A DNA stretch of 8,300 bases, taken from contig PFWI01000149.1 in assembly GCA_002791075.1 (NCBI GenBank), forward strand, positions 1-8,300, in the 5' to 3' direction. Each line of letters begins with the position of its first letter. Position 1 is the first letter of the stretch. Below are positions 1-5,264 of this stretch, one piece after another. The DNA comes from a bacterium (Candidatus Ratteibacteria) CG_4_9_14_3_um_filter_41_21 (lineage in GTDB: Bacteria > Ratteibacteria > UBA8468). The translations under genes and the position numbers were made by a program. The notes below the pieces were generated by a model, which was not told the DNA's origin, did not search any database, and saw only the letters and a program-made list of their open reading frames with translations.

Positions 1-404
1 TGCAATTCATATTCGTTAAATTTATAGAAAAAGATTACTTTGTCATCCGAAATTTTTGTAATTTTAATTTTTGTCCCCGGAACTTTTTCTCCGACCGAAA
101 GCACGGTATCATTAACAATAGCAAGAGATTTATCCCGGGAACGGAGAATAGCCTGCAGAGAAATTTTTGTGGATAGTATTTCTCGGGTATTGATAATTCC
201 TTTGCTGTTCTCGCTAACCAGAGGAATAAACGGGTCCCGCTTATTATAACTGTTATAGACAAAGTCTGTTTCTGCAAAGCAGGCTATTGCATTTATTAAA
301 AGAAATGTCATTGCGAGGCAAAGCCGAAGCAATCTCGAGATTGCCGCGCTCATTTCATTCGCTCGCAATGACCGATACGCTGTAATCTGTGTAATCTTTT
401 TCAT
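1..404 (-). CDS. pilP: PilP-like type IV pilus lipoprotein/GspC-HR-type periplasmic protein, partial (C-terminus beyond window)
   Basis: Open reading frame of 134 codons, unbroken to the window edge, so its C-terminus is missing. The ATG at 404-402 overlaps the pilO stop codon as ATGA, the same coupling as between pilN and pilO, which supports this start. Residues 27-45 form a hydrophobic segment ending AIACFA-ETD, a likely signal peptide, so the mature part would be periplasmic. The mature part begins YNSYNKRDPFIPL, matching the RDPF(I/Y)PL start of PilP proteins. A segment of PilP/GspC homology-region type follows (about residues 70-134: ISLQAILRSRDKSLAIVND, then VGEKVPGTKIKITKIS). PilP normally links the PilN/PilO pair to the PilQ secretin. 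No lipobox is evident: the only cysteine near the cleavage region lies inside AIACFA. Odd: residues 12-33 are encoded by a 64-bp palindromic repeat, giving an unusually long, basic N-region. The PilP name rests on operon position, the RDPF motif and fold pattern, not on an alignment. Confidence 0.78.
   Translation of the reverse strand, partial: MKKITQITAYRSLRANEMSAAISRLLRLCLAMTFLLINAIACFAETDFVYNSYNKRDPFIPLVSENSKGIINTREILSTKISLQAILRSRDKSLAIVNDTVLSVGEKVPGTKIKITKISDDKVIFFYKFNEYEL
308..371. repeat. 64-bp palindromic repeat inside the pilP-like coding sequence
   Basis: The termini TCATTGCGAG (308-317) and CTCGCAATGA (362-371) are perfect 10-bp inverted repeats. The centre is a perfect 16-bp palindrome, GCAATCTCGAGATTGC (329-344). 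A diverged half-copy running from GAGATTGC to CGCAATGAC lies at 6634-6670, so this is an interspersed family. On the minus strand it reads without a stop as residues 12-33 of the PilP-like protein. Confidence 0.85.
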
Positions 405-967
405 AAAAGTGGCTCTTTAAGTAAATATAAGGAAATGAGTAATCTTACGTTCTCGTTAAAAATATCCTCTCCGGGATTCATTCTTAACGTTTTTACTTCT
501 ACAAACCGATTCATCCTTTCCAATTCGTTAAGAAAATATCCTAATTGGTGGAAACCGCAGATGAGCCGCAGTTCAAATTCCGTCTCTTCATAAAGAACGC
601 TTGCCCCCTCCTTTTCCTTCGTCTTTTTTTCCTCCATTGGCTTCAGGCTGCTGTACTTAACCCCGGTTTTATCGGCAATCTCGGTTAATTTATTAAAAAA
701 GGATGGAAGCATCTCCTCACGCGGCAGGTAATTTTCATAAAAATCTGCTCTTTCTTTCAATAGAGCGAATTCCCTTTTCAACTCCTGATATTTTGAAATC
801 TTTCCTTTCATCTCCGATAATATTGCCTTTTTCTCCAGATATATTTTCTTAGTCTCGGCTAATCGCTTATTGGTCGGTCGAAGCAAAAAGAAAAAAATAA
901 AGATCGCCAGCACAAATAAAATCAAAGACGGGAGAAAAAATCGTAATTTTTCTTTTTCAATTTTCAT
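401..967 (-). CDS. pilO: Type IV pilus assembly protein PilO
   Basis: Protein of 188 residues. A short basic cytoplasmic tail (MKIEKEK) is followed by one membrane helix at about 10-29, then a heptad-rich coiled coil at about 35-75. A small globular domain (about 85-188) follows, containing YLPREEMLPSFFNKLTEIADKTGV, a segment typical of the PilO ferredoxin-like fold. PilO is a bitopic inner-membrane protein that pairs with PilN in the periplasm and binds PilP. Its ATG (967-965) overlaps the pilN stop in an ATGA arrangement, and its own stop overlaps the next start the same way, so translational coupling is likely. No separate Shine-Dalgarno sequence is visible. The length is close to the usual size of PilO. 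Sequence conservation in this family is low, so the call rests on architecture, motif and position between pilN and pilP. Confidence 0.88.
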   Translation of the reverse strand: MKIEKEKLRFFLPSLILFVLAIFIFFFLLRPTNKRLAETKKIYLEKKAILSEMKGKISKYQELKREFALLKERADFYENYLPREEMLPSFFNKLTEIADKTGVKYSSLKPMEEKKTKEKEGASVLYEETEFELRLICGFHQLGYFLNELERMNRFVEVKTLRMNPGEDIFNENVRLLISLYLLKEPLL

Positions 968-1614
968 TTTTGTTTCAGGGATAATTCAAAGATGAAGTCC
1001 ATCACGTCAAAATCACCTATTTCCCGACTGCTGCAACTGACAAATTTTAAATCTTCGAAGTAATCCGCAAAGAATCTTTTATTCCCCTTCAGCGTCGCCA
1101 TAAAATTGGCAATTGCTTGCAACCTTTCTTCCCCTTCAAGCGAAACCGCCGAGCCCTTTATCATGAGAAAACTTTTGCTGGTCTTCTCGGATATTACCTT
1201 ATTGCCGACTTTTTTGTTCACAACTTCTTCTTTCTCTTGCACCTCTACGTTGGTAAGCCAAATCTTCTCCGGTAAAAGCCAGCTGACCTGATTCATTTTT
1301 TTTGACCAGAATCGTCGCCTGGCTACCAGATTATCAATAACCGCTAATTTCGGTTTTAGCGTATCAATTTCATTCTTCGTCAAAGTTACTTCTTTATAAA
1401 GAGGCTCCAGGATTCTTAATTGCTCCTCTGTTTTAGCTAACCTCTCTCTCTCCTTTTTTAATTTAATCTGCTGGAAAAGACTGAAACCGGAAAGAGTTAA
1501 AATCAAGAAAACCCCCACCCCCATTGAAAGAAGAAGGACGGTCTTCTTCTCCGGAGCAACCTTTCTCCTCTTCTGGGTCTTATATCGAGCGGGTAAAAGA
1601 TTTAATTTAATCAT
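964..1614 (-). CDS. pilN: Type IV pilus assembly protein PilN
   Basis: Protein of 216 residues. It opens with MIKLNLLPARYK, the conserved N-terminal PilN tail (I/N-L-L-P) that inserts into a groove of PilM. A basic stretch, a membrane helix at about 26-47 and a coiled coil at about 48-90 follow, then a periplasmic domain containing WLLPEKIWLTNVEVQE, the usual start of the PilN ferredoxin-like fold. It shares the ATGA overlap with pilO. Upstream the bases before the ATG read TTAAAGTAGAAATTT, with no convincing Shine-Dalgarno sequence, and this leader is the end of a repeat rather than a conserved operon junction. The domain is slightly longer than in many homologues because of a lysine/glutamate-rich loop at about 126-145. 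The identification is firm from the N-terminal motif and operon position. Confidence 0.92.
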   Translation of the reverse strand: MIKLNLLPARYKTQKRRKVAPEKKTVLLLSMGVGVFLILTLSGFSLFQQIKLKKERERLAKTEEQLRILEPLYKEVTLTKNEIDTLKPKLAVIDNLVARRRFWSKKMNQVSWLLPEKIWLTNVEVQEKEEVVNKKVGNKVISEKTSKSFLMIKGSAVSLEGEERLQAIANFMATLKGNKRFFADYFEDLKFVSCSSREIGDFDVMDFIFELSLKQK

Positions 1615-1620
1615 AAATTT

Positions 1621-1846
1621 CTACTTTAACCACGAATTACACGAATTAATCTAATTAAGAACTTTAAAATCTGAAACAGCTATTCTTTTTATAATTCGTA
1701 AATATATTCAGCAAACACCGTTATCTTAGAGAGGTAGTGTAGCCCTTTATGGGCGTCCTCTCTACGGGGACAAGCCCCTACACTACCATCCGACGGTGTT
1801 CAGTGAGTATTTACTATAATTCGTGAAATTCGAGAAATTCGTGGTT
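1621..1846. repeat. Interspersed repeat, copy 1 (pilM-pilN spacer), interrupted by a MITE-like element
   Basis: This copy shares its start (CTACTTTAAC), an exact 43-bp core (1647-1689 equals 2873-2915) and a 29-bp end with one mismatch (1818-1846 versus 2931-2959) with the element before pilM. The ends are imperfect inverted repeats: AACCACGAATT at the left (1628-1638) faces AATTCGTGGTT at the right (1836-1846). Without the nested insertion the unit is about 100 bp. The nested element at 1698-1814 splits this copy. In the direction of transcription the repeat ends seven bases before the pilN start codon, so it forms the pilN leader. Confidence 0.88.
1698..1814. mobile_element. 117-bp MITE-like palindromic element with 8-bp flanking direct repeats
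   Basis: The termini GTAAATA (1698-1704) and TATTTAC (1808-1814) are perfect inverted repeats. A second inverted pair is AACACCG (1714-1720) with CGGTGTT (1794-1800). An inner stem is GGTAGTGTAG (1733-1742) with CTACACTACC (1778-1787), enclosing the small hairpin GCCC-TTTAT-GGGC (1742-1754) and a GGGG/CCCC hairpin. Both sides carry TATAATTC (1690-1697 and 1815-1822), as expected for a target-site duplication. There is no coding capacity, so movement would require a transposase in trans. The other copy of the host repeat, before pilM, lacks this insertion. Confidence 0.75.
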
Positions 1847-1854
1847 TCACTTCT

Positions 1855-2829
1855 TTATTCACATAAAGCGAGGCCAATGGCCACCGCCAATTTCCCGGTA
1901 TCTGCCTCTATATCTTTTAGATTAGTATTGACTTTTAGATTGAGCGTTGGATTCCAGGACAAAACAGGAACACCCAAATGCTCCTGGAAAAATGACTGGA
2001 GCAAAGCGGTTATTCCCCCGGAAAGATAAATCTTGCTGATGGTCTCCCCGAATTGTCTTTCATAGTAACTAAAGGAAAGACGGATTTCGTTAATCAGAGA
2101 TTCCAGGGTCTCTCGGGCTAACTCCAAAATTTCTTCTCTTTGGCCTTCTGTTTGCAGCAAATTATTTGCTTCATTTAAAGAGCAATCATTTTTATCTTTG
2201 GCCAGGAGGTCAATAATGGTCAATCTACCAAATTGGATGTCCCGGCTGAGAAAAGGTTCCTTCCCTTTAAGAACATTAATATTGCTAATTTCCGAACCAA
2301 TATTAATCAAAGCCGCCGCCTCCCCTTTGCCGGCAGGATTGCTATTGGTAAAAGCATTGATTAATGCGGTAGAATTGGTATCAATAGTAGATATTTTTAA
2401 TCCTGCCTCACTTATTGTTTTAATCTTCTCTTCAATCAATTCTTTCTTCACCGCGGCTAAAGCAATTTTCATAGTTTTGCTGTCCGGTGAAAACTCCTCT
2501 AAGACCTGAAAATCATATTCAACTTCATCCTTCTTGAAAGGGATATGCTGTTCCAGTTCAAATTTCATTGCTCCGGCCAATTCCTCCCTGGGCATTTTCG
2601 GCAGCGTCGGATACCTTACTACAACCGAAGGTCCGCCTACTCCGATATTTACCAGCCGCTTATTGGCTAAGTGAGCCGAGAACATTTTTTTTAAGCCATT
2701 TTTTAATCTGGTCTTTAAATCTTCCCCGAGGTCAAGATGAATTATTTTATAATTATCTAAAGATTTATCTTTCCCGGAAATATCCGCCGCTTTAATACTG
2801 TCAGTCTCTAAATCTAAACCTATCGCCAT
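1855..2829 (-). CDS. pilM: Type IV pilus assembly protein PilM, actin-like ATPase
   Basis: Protein of 324 residues with the actin/FtsA-like fold of PilM. Visible elements are the first phosphate loop (AIGLDLETDSIKAADI, residues 2-17), the PilM-typical region PREELAGAMKFELEQHIPF (80-98), the second phosphate loop (ALINIGSEISNINVL, 173-187), YYERQFGE followed by the adenosine-binding IYLSGGI (255-273), and the C-terminal LAVAIGLAL. PilM is cytoplasmic, binds ATP and recruits the N-terminus of PilN to the inner-membrane platform. It is the first pil gene here and sits 240 bases before pilN, an unusually long gap filled by repeats. Odd: the first loop has LDLETDS where G-x-S/T is common, an acidic residue in place of glycine. 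The start at 2829 has only a weak AGG 10 bases upstream, but the N-terminal motif begins immediately, so the start is secure. Confidence 0.93.
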   Translation of the reverse strand: MAIGLDLETDSIKAADISGKDKSLDNYKIIHLDLGEDLKTRLKNGLKKMFSAHLANKRLVNIGVGGPSVVVRYPTLPKMPREELAGAMKFELEQHIPFKKDEVEYDFQVLEEFSPDSKTMKIALAAVKKELIEEKIKTISEAGLKISTIDTNSTALINAFTNSNPAGKGEAAALINIGSEISNINVLKGKEPFLSRDIQFGRLTIIDLLAKDKNDCSLNEANNLLQTEGQREEILELARETLESLINEIRLSFSYYERQFGETISKIYLSGGITALLQSFFQEHLGVPVLSWNPTLNLKVNTNLKDIEADTGKLAVAIGLALCE

Positions 2830-2838
2830 TTTTAATAC

Positions 2839-2959
2839 CTACTTTAACGACGACCCCGTATTAAATACGGGGTAATCTAATTAAGAACTTTAAAATCTGA
2901 AACAGCTATTCTTTTATCTTATTACTCTTTAATTCGTGTAATTCGAGAAATTCGTGGTT
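2839..2959. repeat. Interspersed repeat, copy 2 (nfnA-pilM spacer)
   Basis: This 121-bp copy of the repeat before pilN contains the identical 43-bp core (2873-2915) and the right end AATTCGTGTAATTCGAG onward (2931-2959). Its left inverted arm is replaced by a small palindrome, CCCCGTATTAAATACGGGG (2854-2872). It lacks the MITE-like insertion and so serves as the empty site. It ends nine bases before the pilM ATG. The palindrome is not followed by a T-run in the transcribed direction, so I do not call it a terminator. Confidence 0.88.
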
Positions 2960-2974
2960 GCTTTTTCTGTGACG

Positions 2975-3802
2975 TTAATATTGTATCACATTATTCTTAT
3001 TTAATGCAAGTTCCTGTTTTAAGAAGAGTTGGTTTCTGGCGATCAGGATGTCAAAATCTATCTTTTCTCCGTCAAACTCGGGCCCATGAACGCAAGCAAA
3101 TTTTGACTCATTCCCAATCTTTACCCGGCAGGAGCCGCACATCCCGGTTCCATCAACCATTATTGGATTTAAACTTACCCTTGTTTTTAGGCCTATAGGT
3201 TTGGTAATCTGGCAAATTACCTTCATCATTATCAGAGGTCCGGCGGTAACCACCAGATTTATTTCCTCTTTTTGCTCAATTAATTTTTTTAAAATATCAG
3301 AAACAAAACCTTTTTCCCCTGCGGAGCCGTCATCGGTAGTAACGAAAAACTTATCGCTGATTCCTTCGGTCTCTTTTCTCAAAATGAGAAAATCTTTGCT
3401 TTTTGCTCCGAGAATAGAAATAATTTTATTGCCTGCTTCCTTCAAGGCGCAAGCTATCGGATAAACTACTGCGGCTCCCACTCCTCCGCCAATGGCAACT
3501 ACCTTCCCAAAATATCTAATTTCGGTTGCTTTTCCCAGGGGTCCGACTAAATCTAAAATCTCTTCTCCCGGCTCAAGAAGACCTAATTTTTTCGTGGTCC
3601 TCCCAACCTCCTGAAAGATTAAGGAGATAGTTCCTTTCTCTAAATCTTTATCGGCAATGGTAAGAGGAATTCTCTCTCCTTTCTCGTCAACCCTTAAAAC
3701 CACAAATTGCCCCGGCCTTGCTTTCTTGGCAATCTCCGGAGCCGCCAGCATAATTCTCTTAATCCCTTCCGCCAATATTTCTTTTTTAACTATTTTCACC
3801 AT
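2975..3802 (-). CDS. nfnA: NfnA/SudB-type FAD/NAD(H)-binding [2Fe-2S] oxidoreductase subunit
   Basis: Protein of 275 residues, the usual length for the small subunit of NADH-dependent ferredoxin:NADP+ oxidoreductase and sulfide dehydrogenase. An FAD-binding barrel comes first (PGQFVVLR at 30-37, RIPLTIAD at 44-51), then a nucleotide-binding domain (VVAIGGGVGAAVVYPIA, 101-117; VTAGPLIMM, 185-193). The C-terminal iron-sulfur site has ligands D217, C222, C225 and C237 (DGTGMCGSC, later FACVHGPEF); the Asp plus three Cys set is the NfnA hallmark. With NfnB the enzyme bifurcates electrons between ferredoxin, NAD(H) and NADP(H) in the cytoplasm. nfnB normally lies directly downstream, but here a repeat and pilM follow. 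An AAGGAG lies 13 bases before the ATG, a rather long spacing. The gene starts 27 bases after the PIN toxin gene and may be cotranscribed with it. The subunit family is clear; which partner it uses is unknown. Confidence 0.9.
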   Translation of the reverse strand: MVKIVKKEILAEGIKRIMLAAPEIAKKARPGQFVVLRVDEKGERIPLTIADKDLEKGTISLIFQEVGRTTKKLGLLEPGEEILDLVGPLGKATEIRYFGKVVAIGGGVGAAVVYPIACALKEAGNKIISILGAKSKDFLILRKETEGISDKFFVTTDDGSAGEKGFVSDILKKLIEQKEEINLVVTAGPLIMMKVICQITKPIGLKTRVSLNPIMVDGTGMCGSCRVKIGNESKFACVHGPEFDGEKIDFDILIARNQLFLKQELALNKNNVIQY

Positions 3803-3829
3803 AGCAAGAACCCATCTCCTTCTTTTTGA

Positions 3830-4231
3830 TTACGCTCTTTCTTCATAGTTCCAAAAATTTTGGGGAGAAATGATGTCAATACCCTTATATTTCTTCAAAA
3901 TGAGTAAGTCCTTATTGCCGCTTATGATACATCGGCACTTGCCTTTTAGGGCAGTACCGAGAATAAAATTGTCTTTTGGATCACGGCAAACAGTTCTCTC
4001 CAGATTTAAAGGGGTCATAATCACTATCCGGCTGAGAAGCAATTGGGTAGCTTTGCTCACCTCATACTTGGAGAATTTGAACTTGCTGATCAATTTATCA
4101 GAGAATTCTGTAAGTATGAATTTTGAGGCTATGATTTTATGGCAGCGGATACAGTGTTCAAACAATTCACTACAGACCCCATGAGAAATAAAGGCAGCAA
4201 TCAGAACGTTCGTATCAAAGACTATCTTCAT
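3830..4231 (-). CDS. PIN-domain toxin, VapC-like (COG1569/TIGR00305 type)
   Basis: Protein of 133 residues from the ATG at 4231. An in-frame ATG at 4261 would add ten residues ahead of the conserved MKIVFDTNVLIAAF start, so the shorter form is chosen. PIN acidic residues are visible at D6 (FDTN), E42 (LTEFSDKL) and D84/D87 (CRDPKDNFIL). The fourth position, usually Asp in SGDKDLL, is N106 in SGNKDLL. PIN toxins are small Mg2+-dependent ribonucleases that cut tRNA or rRNA and are held in check by the cognate antitoxin. The gene overlaps the upstream antitoxin gene by 17 bases, a typical toxin-antitoxin arrangement. The Asn change might weaken metal binding, but Asn occurs at this place in some PIN proteins and D108 is near, so activity cannot be judged from sequence. 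Confidence 0.88.
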   Translation of the reverse strand: MKIVFDTNVLIAAFISHGVCSELFEHCIRCHKIIASKFILTEFSDKLISKFKFSKYEVSKATQLLLSRIVIMTPLNLERTVCRDPKDNFILGTALKGKCRCIISGNKDLLILKKYKGIDIISPQNFWNYEERA

Positions 4232-4433
4232 TACTAAAGATGTCTTGGTCAGTGTAGACACGAGGGCTTTTTTCTATCATCTTTTTACGCAAAGCTCTAA
4301 ATTGACGAATAAACAGATAGTCCCGCAGCGATTCTCTGATGATACTGCTGCGGGTTGTGCCTTCCTGAACCGTTATTTTATCAAGCTGTTTCTTAATCTC
4401 TTCCGGGATACTAATTGTTACGGTTTCTCTCAT
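4215..4433 (-). CDS. Ribbon-helix-helix (CopG/MetJ-type) antitoxin
   Basis: Protein of 72 residues. Residues 1-42 form a ribbon-helix-helix domain: a DNA-contacting strand (ETVTISIP), helix 1 (EEIKKQLDKITVQEG), the turn TTRSS and helix 2 (IIRESLRDYL). The tail at 43-72 is charged and probably wraps the PIN toxin. The start is set by AGGAGG nine bases before the ATG at 4433; an upstream in-frame ATG at 4493 lies in non-coding repeat-like sequence. Antitoxins of this kind bind the toxin and repress their own promoter as dimers, so an operator is expected upstream. The stop lies within the first codons of the toxin gene, giving coupled translation. Confidence 0.88.
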   Translation of the reverse strand: MRETVTISIPEEIKKQLDKITVQEGTTRSSIIRESLRDYLFIRQFRALRKKMIEKSPRVYTDQDIFSNEDSL

Positions 4434-4442
4434 ACTTCTTCT

Positions 4443-4448
4443 CCTCCT
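4443..4448 (-). promoter_or_regulatory. Strong ribosome binding site of the antitoxin gene
   Basis: AGGAGG on the minus strand, nine bases before the ATG at 4433. It fixes the antitoxin start and is much stronger than the sites before the pil genes, consistent with a high antitoxin supply. Confidence 0.75.
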
Positions 4449-4454
4449 TTCGCT

Positions 4455-4535
4455 TACACTACACTCGTCGGTCAGGGTGCTCACATCTCGCACCCGACGC
4501 TATCTCGTGCTCGTTACTCGTCGCACAGCGTCCCT
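4455..4535. other. GC-rich structured leader between the acetyltransferase and antitoxin genes
   Basis: About 80 bases much richer in G and C than the flanks, lying in the expected antitoxin leader. They contain a hairpin: GGGTGC (4475-4480) pairs with GCACCC (4490-4495), extended by CGTC (4466-4469) with GACG (4496-4499) across a five-base bulge. ACTCGTCG occurs twice, at 4463-4470 and 4516-4523. No ORF or known RNA is recognised. It could be an operator region for the antitoxin, a repeat fragment or a regulatory RNA. Confidence 0.45.
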
Positions 4536-4562
4536 CCTGTAATAAAAAATAACACAAAAACC

Positions 4563-5264
4563 TTATCCTGTCAAATCTGTCATTCCCCTTTTTCTAAAAG
4601 GGGTGTCTGCGTTAGCAGACGGGGTATTGTTCCCCTGCAGTTTTTTACCAAGAATAATGAAGAATAAATTTTTATGGTCCAAATACGAAATTTTTCGGTA
4701 ATACAAAACCGTAAATCCCATTTTTCTAAAAAACTCTTTTGCTTTCTGTGATATAGTTGTAACGTGAACCCCCCTAATCCTTTTTTGATGCAGACATTCT
4801 AAATAGTTCTTGATCAGTTCTCCCCCGATCCCTAAACTCCTGAATTTATAATCAATATTTATATGGAAAGAAGCGGGATAATCTCTGGAAAAATCTGGAT
4901 GATTAAACTCACCCTTTAGGACTGACTTAAAACAGTTCAGACAAAACTTTCTTGTTTTAGATTTAAAGATAAGCCCTTTAAATAGGAATTTCAGGCATAC
5001 CGGGGGGATTATCTTGTTCATAAATATCATTCTCTGCCTCTTCTGACTCCTACAGCCGGTTAAATAACCAACTACCTGTTTGTTAATTTCGGCTACAAAG
5101 GTAAGGTCAGATTCAAAGTCGGTATAATAGGAAGTGATGAAATCGGCTAAAATCTGGCGGCCATCAAAAAACTTTTCCATTGGCTCGCCCATAAAGGCCG
5201 TATCACAACAAATCCTTCTTATGGCCTCTCTGTCTATCTTATTATATTTTCTAAATTCAATAAT
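4563..5264 (-). CDS. GNAT-family N-acetyltransferase, probable non-AUG start
   Basis: A GNAT fold is visible: FVAEINKQVVGYLTG (residues 56-70, strands 2-3), then acetyl-CoA-binding motif A FRSLGIGGELI (141-151), and a C-terminal AKEFFRKMGFTVLYY (175-189) typical of GNAT strand 5 and helix 4. The first ATG is at 5192, but the frame is open from 5264. The extra 24 residues (including EFRKYNKIDREAIRRICCDT) form the expected first strand and helix of a GNAT domain. Two ATT codons lie at 5264-5262 and 5261-5259, and AAGGTGGTGA precedes them, so initiation at ATT overlapping the deacetylase stop is likely; this gives 233 residues. A cysteine- and lysine-rich middle (87-125) is atypical. The substrate cannot be told; pairing with a deacetylase suggests sugar or cell-surface amine chemistry. 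Residues 212-233 are encoded by a palindromic repeat and are probably an acquired tail. Confidence 0.78.
   Translation of the reverse strand: MIEFRKYNKIDREAIRRICCDTAFMGEPMEKFFDGRQILADFITSYYTDFESDLTFVAEINKQVVGYLTGCRSQKRQRMIFMNKIIPPVCLKFLFKGLIFKSKTRKFCLNCFKSVLKGEFNHPDFSRDYPASFHINIDYKFRSLGIGGELIKNYLECLHQKRIRGVHVTTISQKAKEFFRKMGFTVLYYRKISYLDHKNLFFIILGKKLQGNNTPSANADTPFRKRGMTDLTG
4579..4637. repeat. Double-hairpin repeat forming the 3' end of the acetyltransferase gene
   Basis: Two adjacent inverted repeats: CCCCTTTTTCTAAAAGGGG (4585-4603), and GTCTGC-GTTA-GCAGAC (4605-4620) followed by GGGG. The arrangement looks like a bacterial interspersed palindromic repeat. It reads in frame as the last 22 residues of the acetyltransferase. 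There is no T-run after it in the transcribed direction, so it is not called a terminator. Confidence 0.7.

Noticed and set aside
35..277. Minus-strand 80-codon ORF
   Set aside because: It is out of frame with the PilP-like gene covering the same bases, begins inside it and has no family-like features.
1698..1814. tRNA or other known RNA gene, suggested by the cloverleaf-like folding
   Set aside because: There is no T-loop or anticodon-arm signature, and the terminal inverted repeats with flanking duplications fit a mobile element better.
1690..1822. CRISPR array
   Set aside because: The repeats are inverted pairs and single direct flanks, without regularly spaced repeat-spacer units.
2854..2872. 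CCCCGTATTAAATACGGGG as a terminator after nfnA
   Set aside because: A good stem, but no T-run follows on the minus strand, and it replaces part of a repeat arm, so it is better seen as a mini-palindrome.
4230..4261. Upstream toxin start at 4261
   Set aside because: It would add ten residues before the conserved PIN start and lengthen the overlap with the antitoxin to 47 bases.
4245..4667. Plus-strand 140-codon ORF over the antitoxin leader
   Set aside because: It overlaps the toxin, antitoxin and acetyltransferase ends antisense, and its translation shows no domain pattern.
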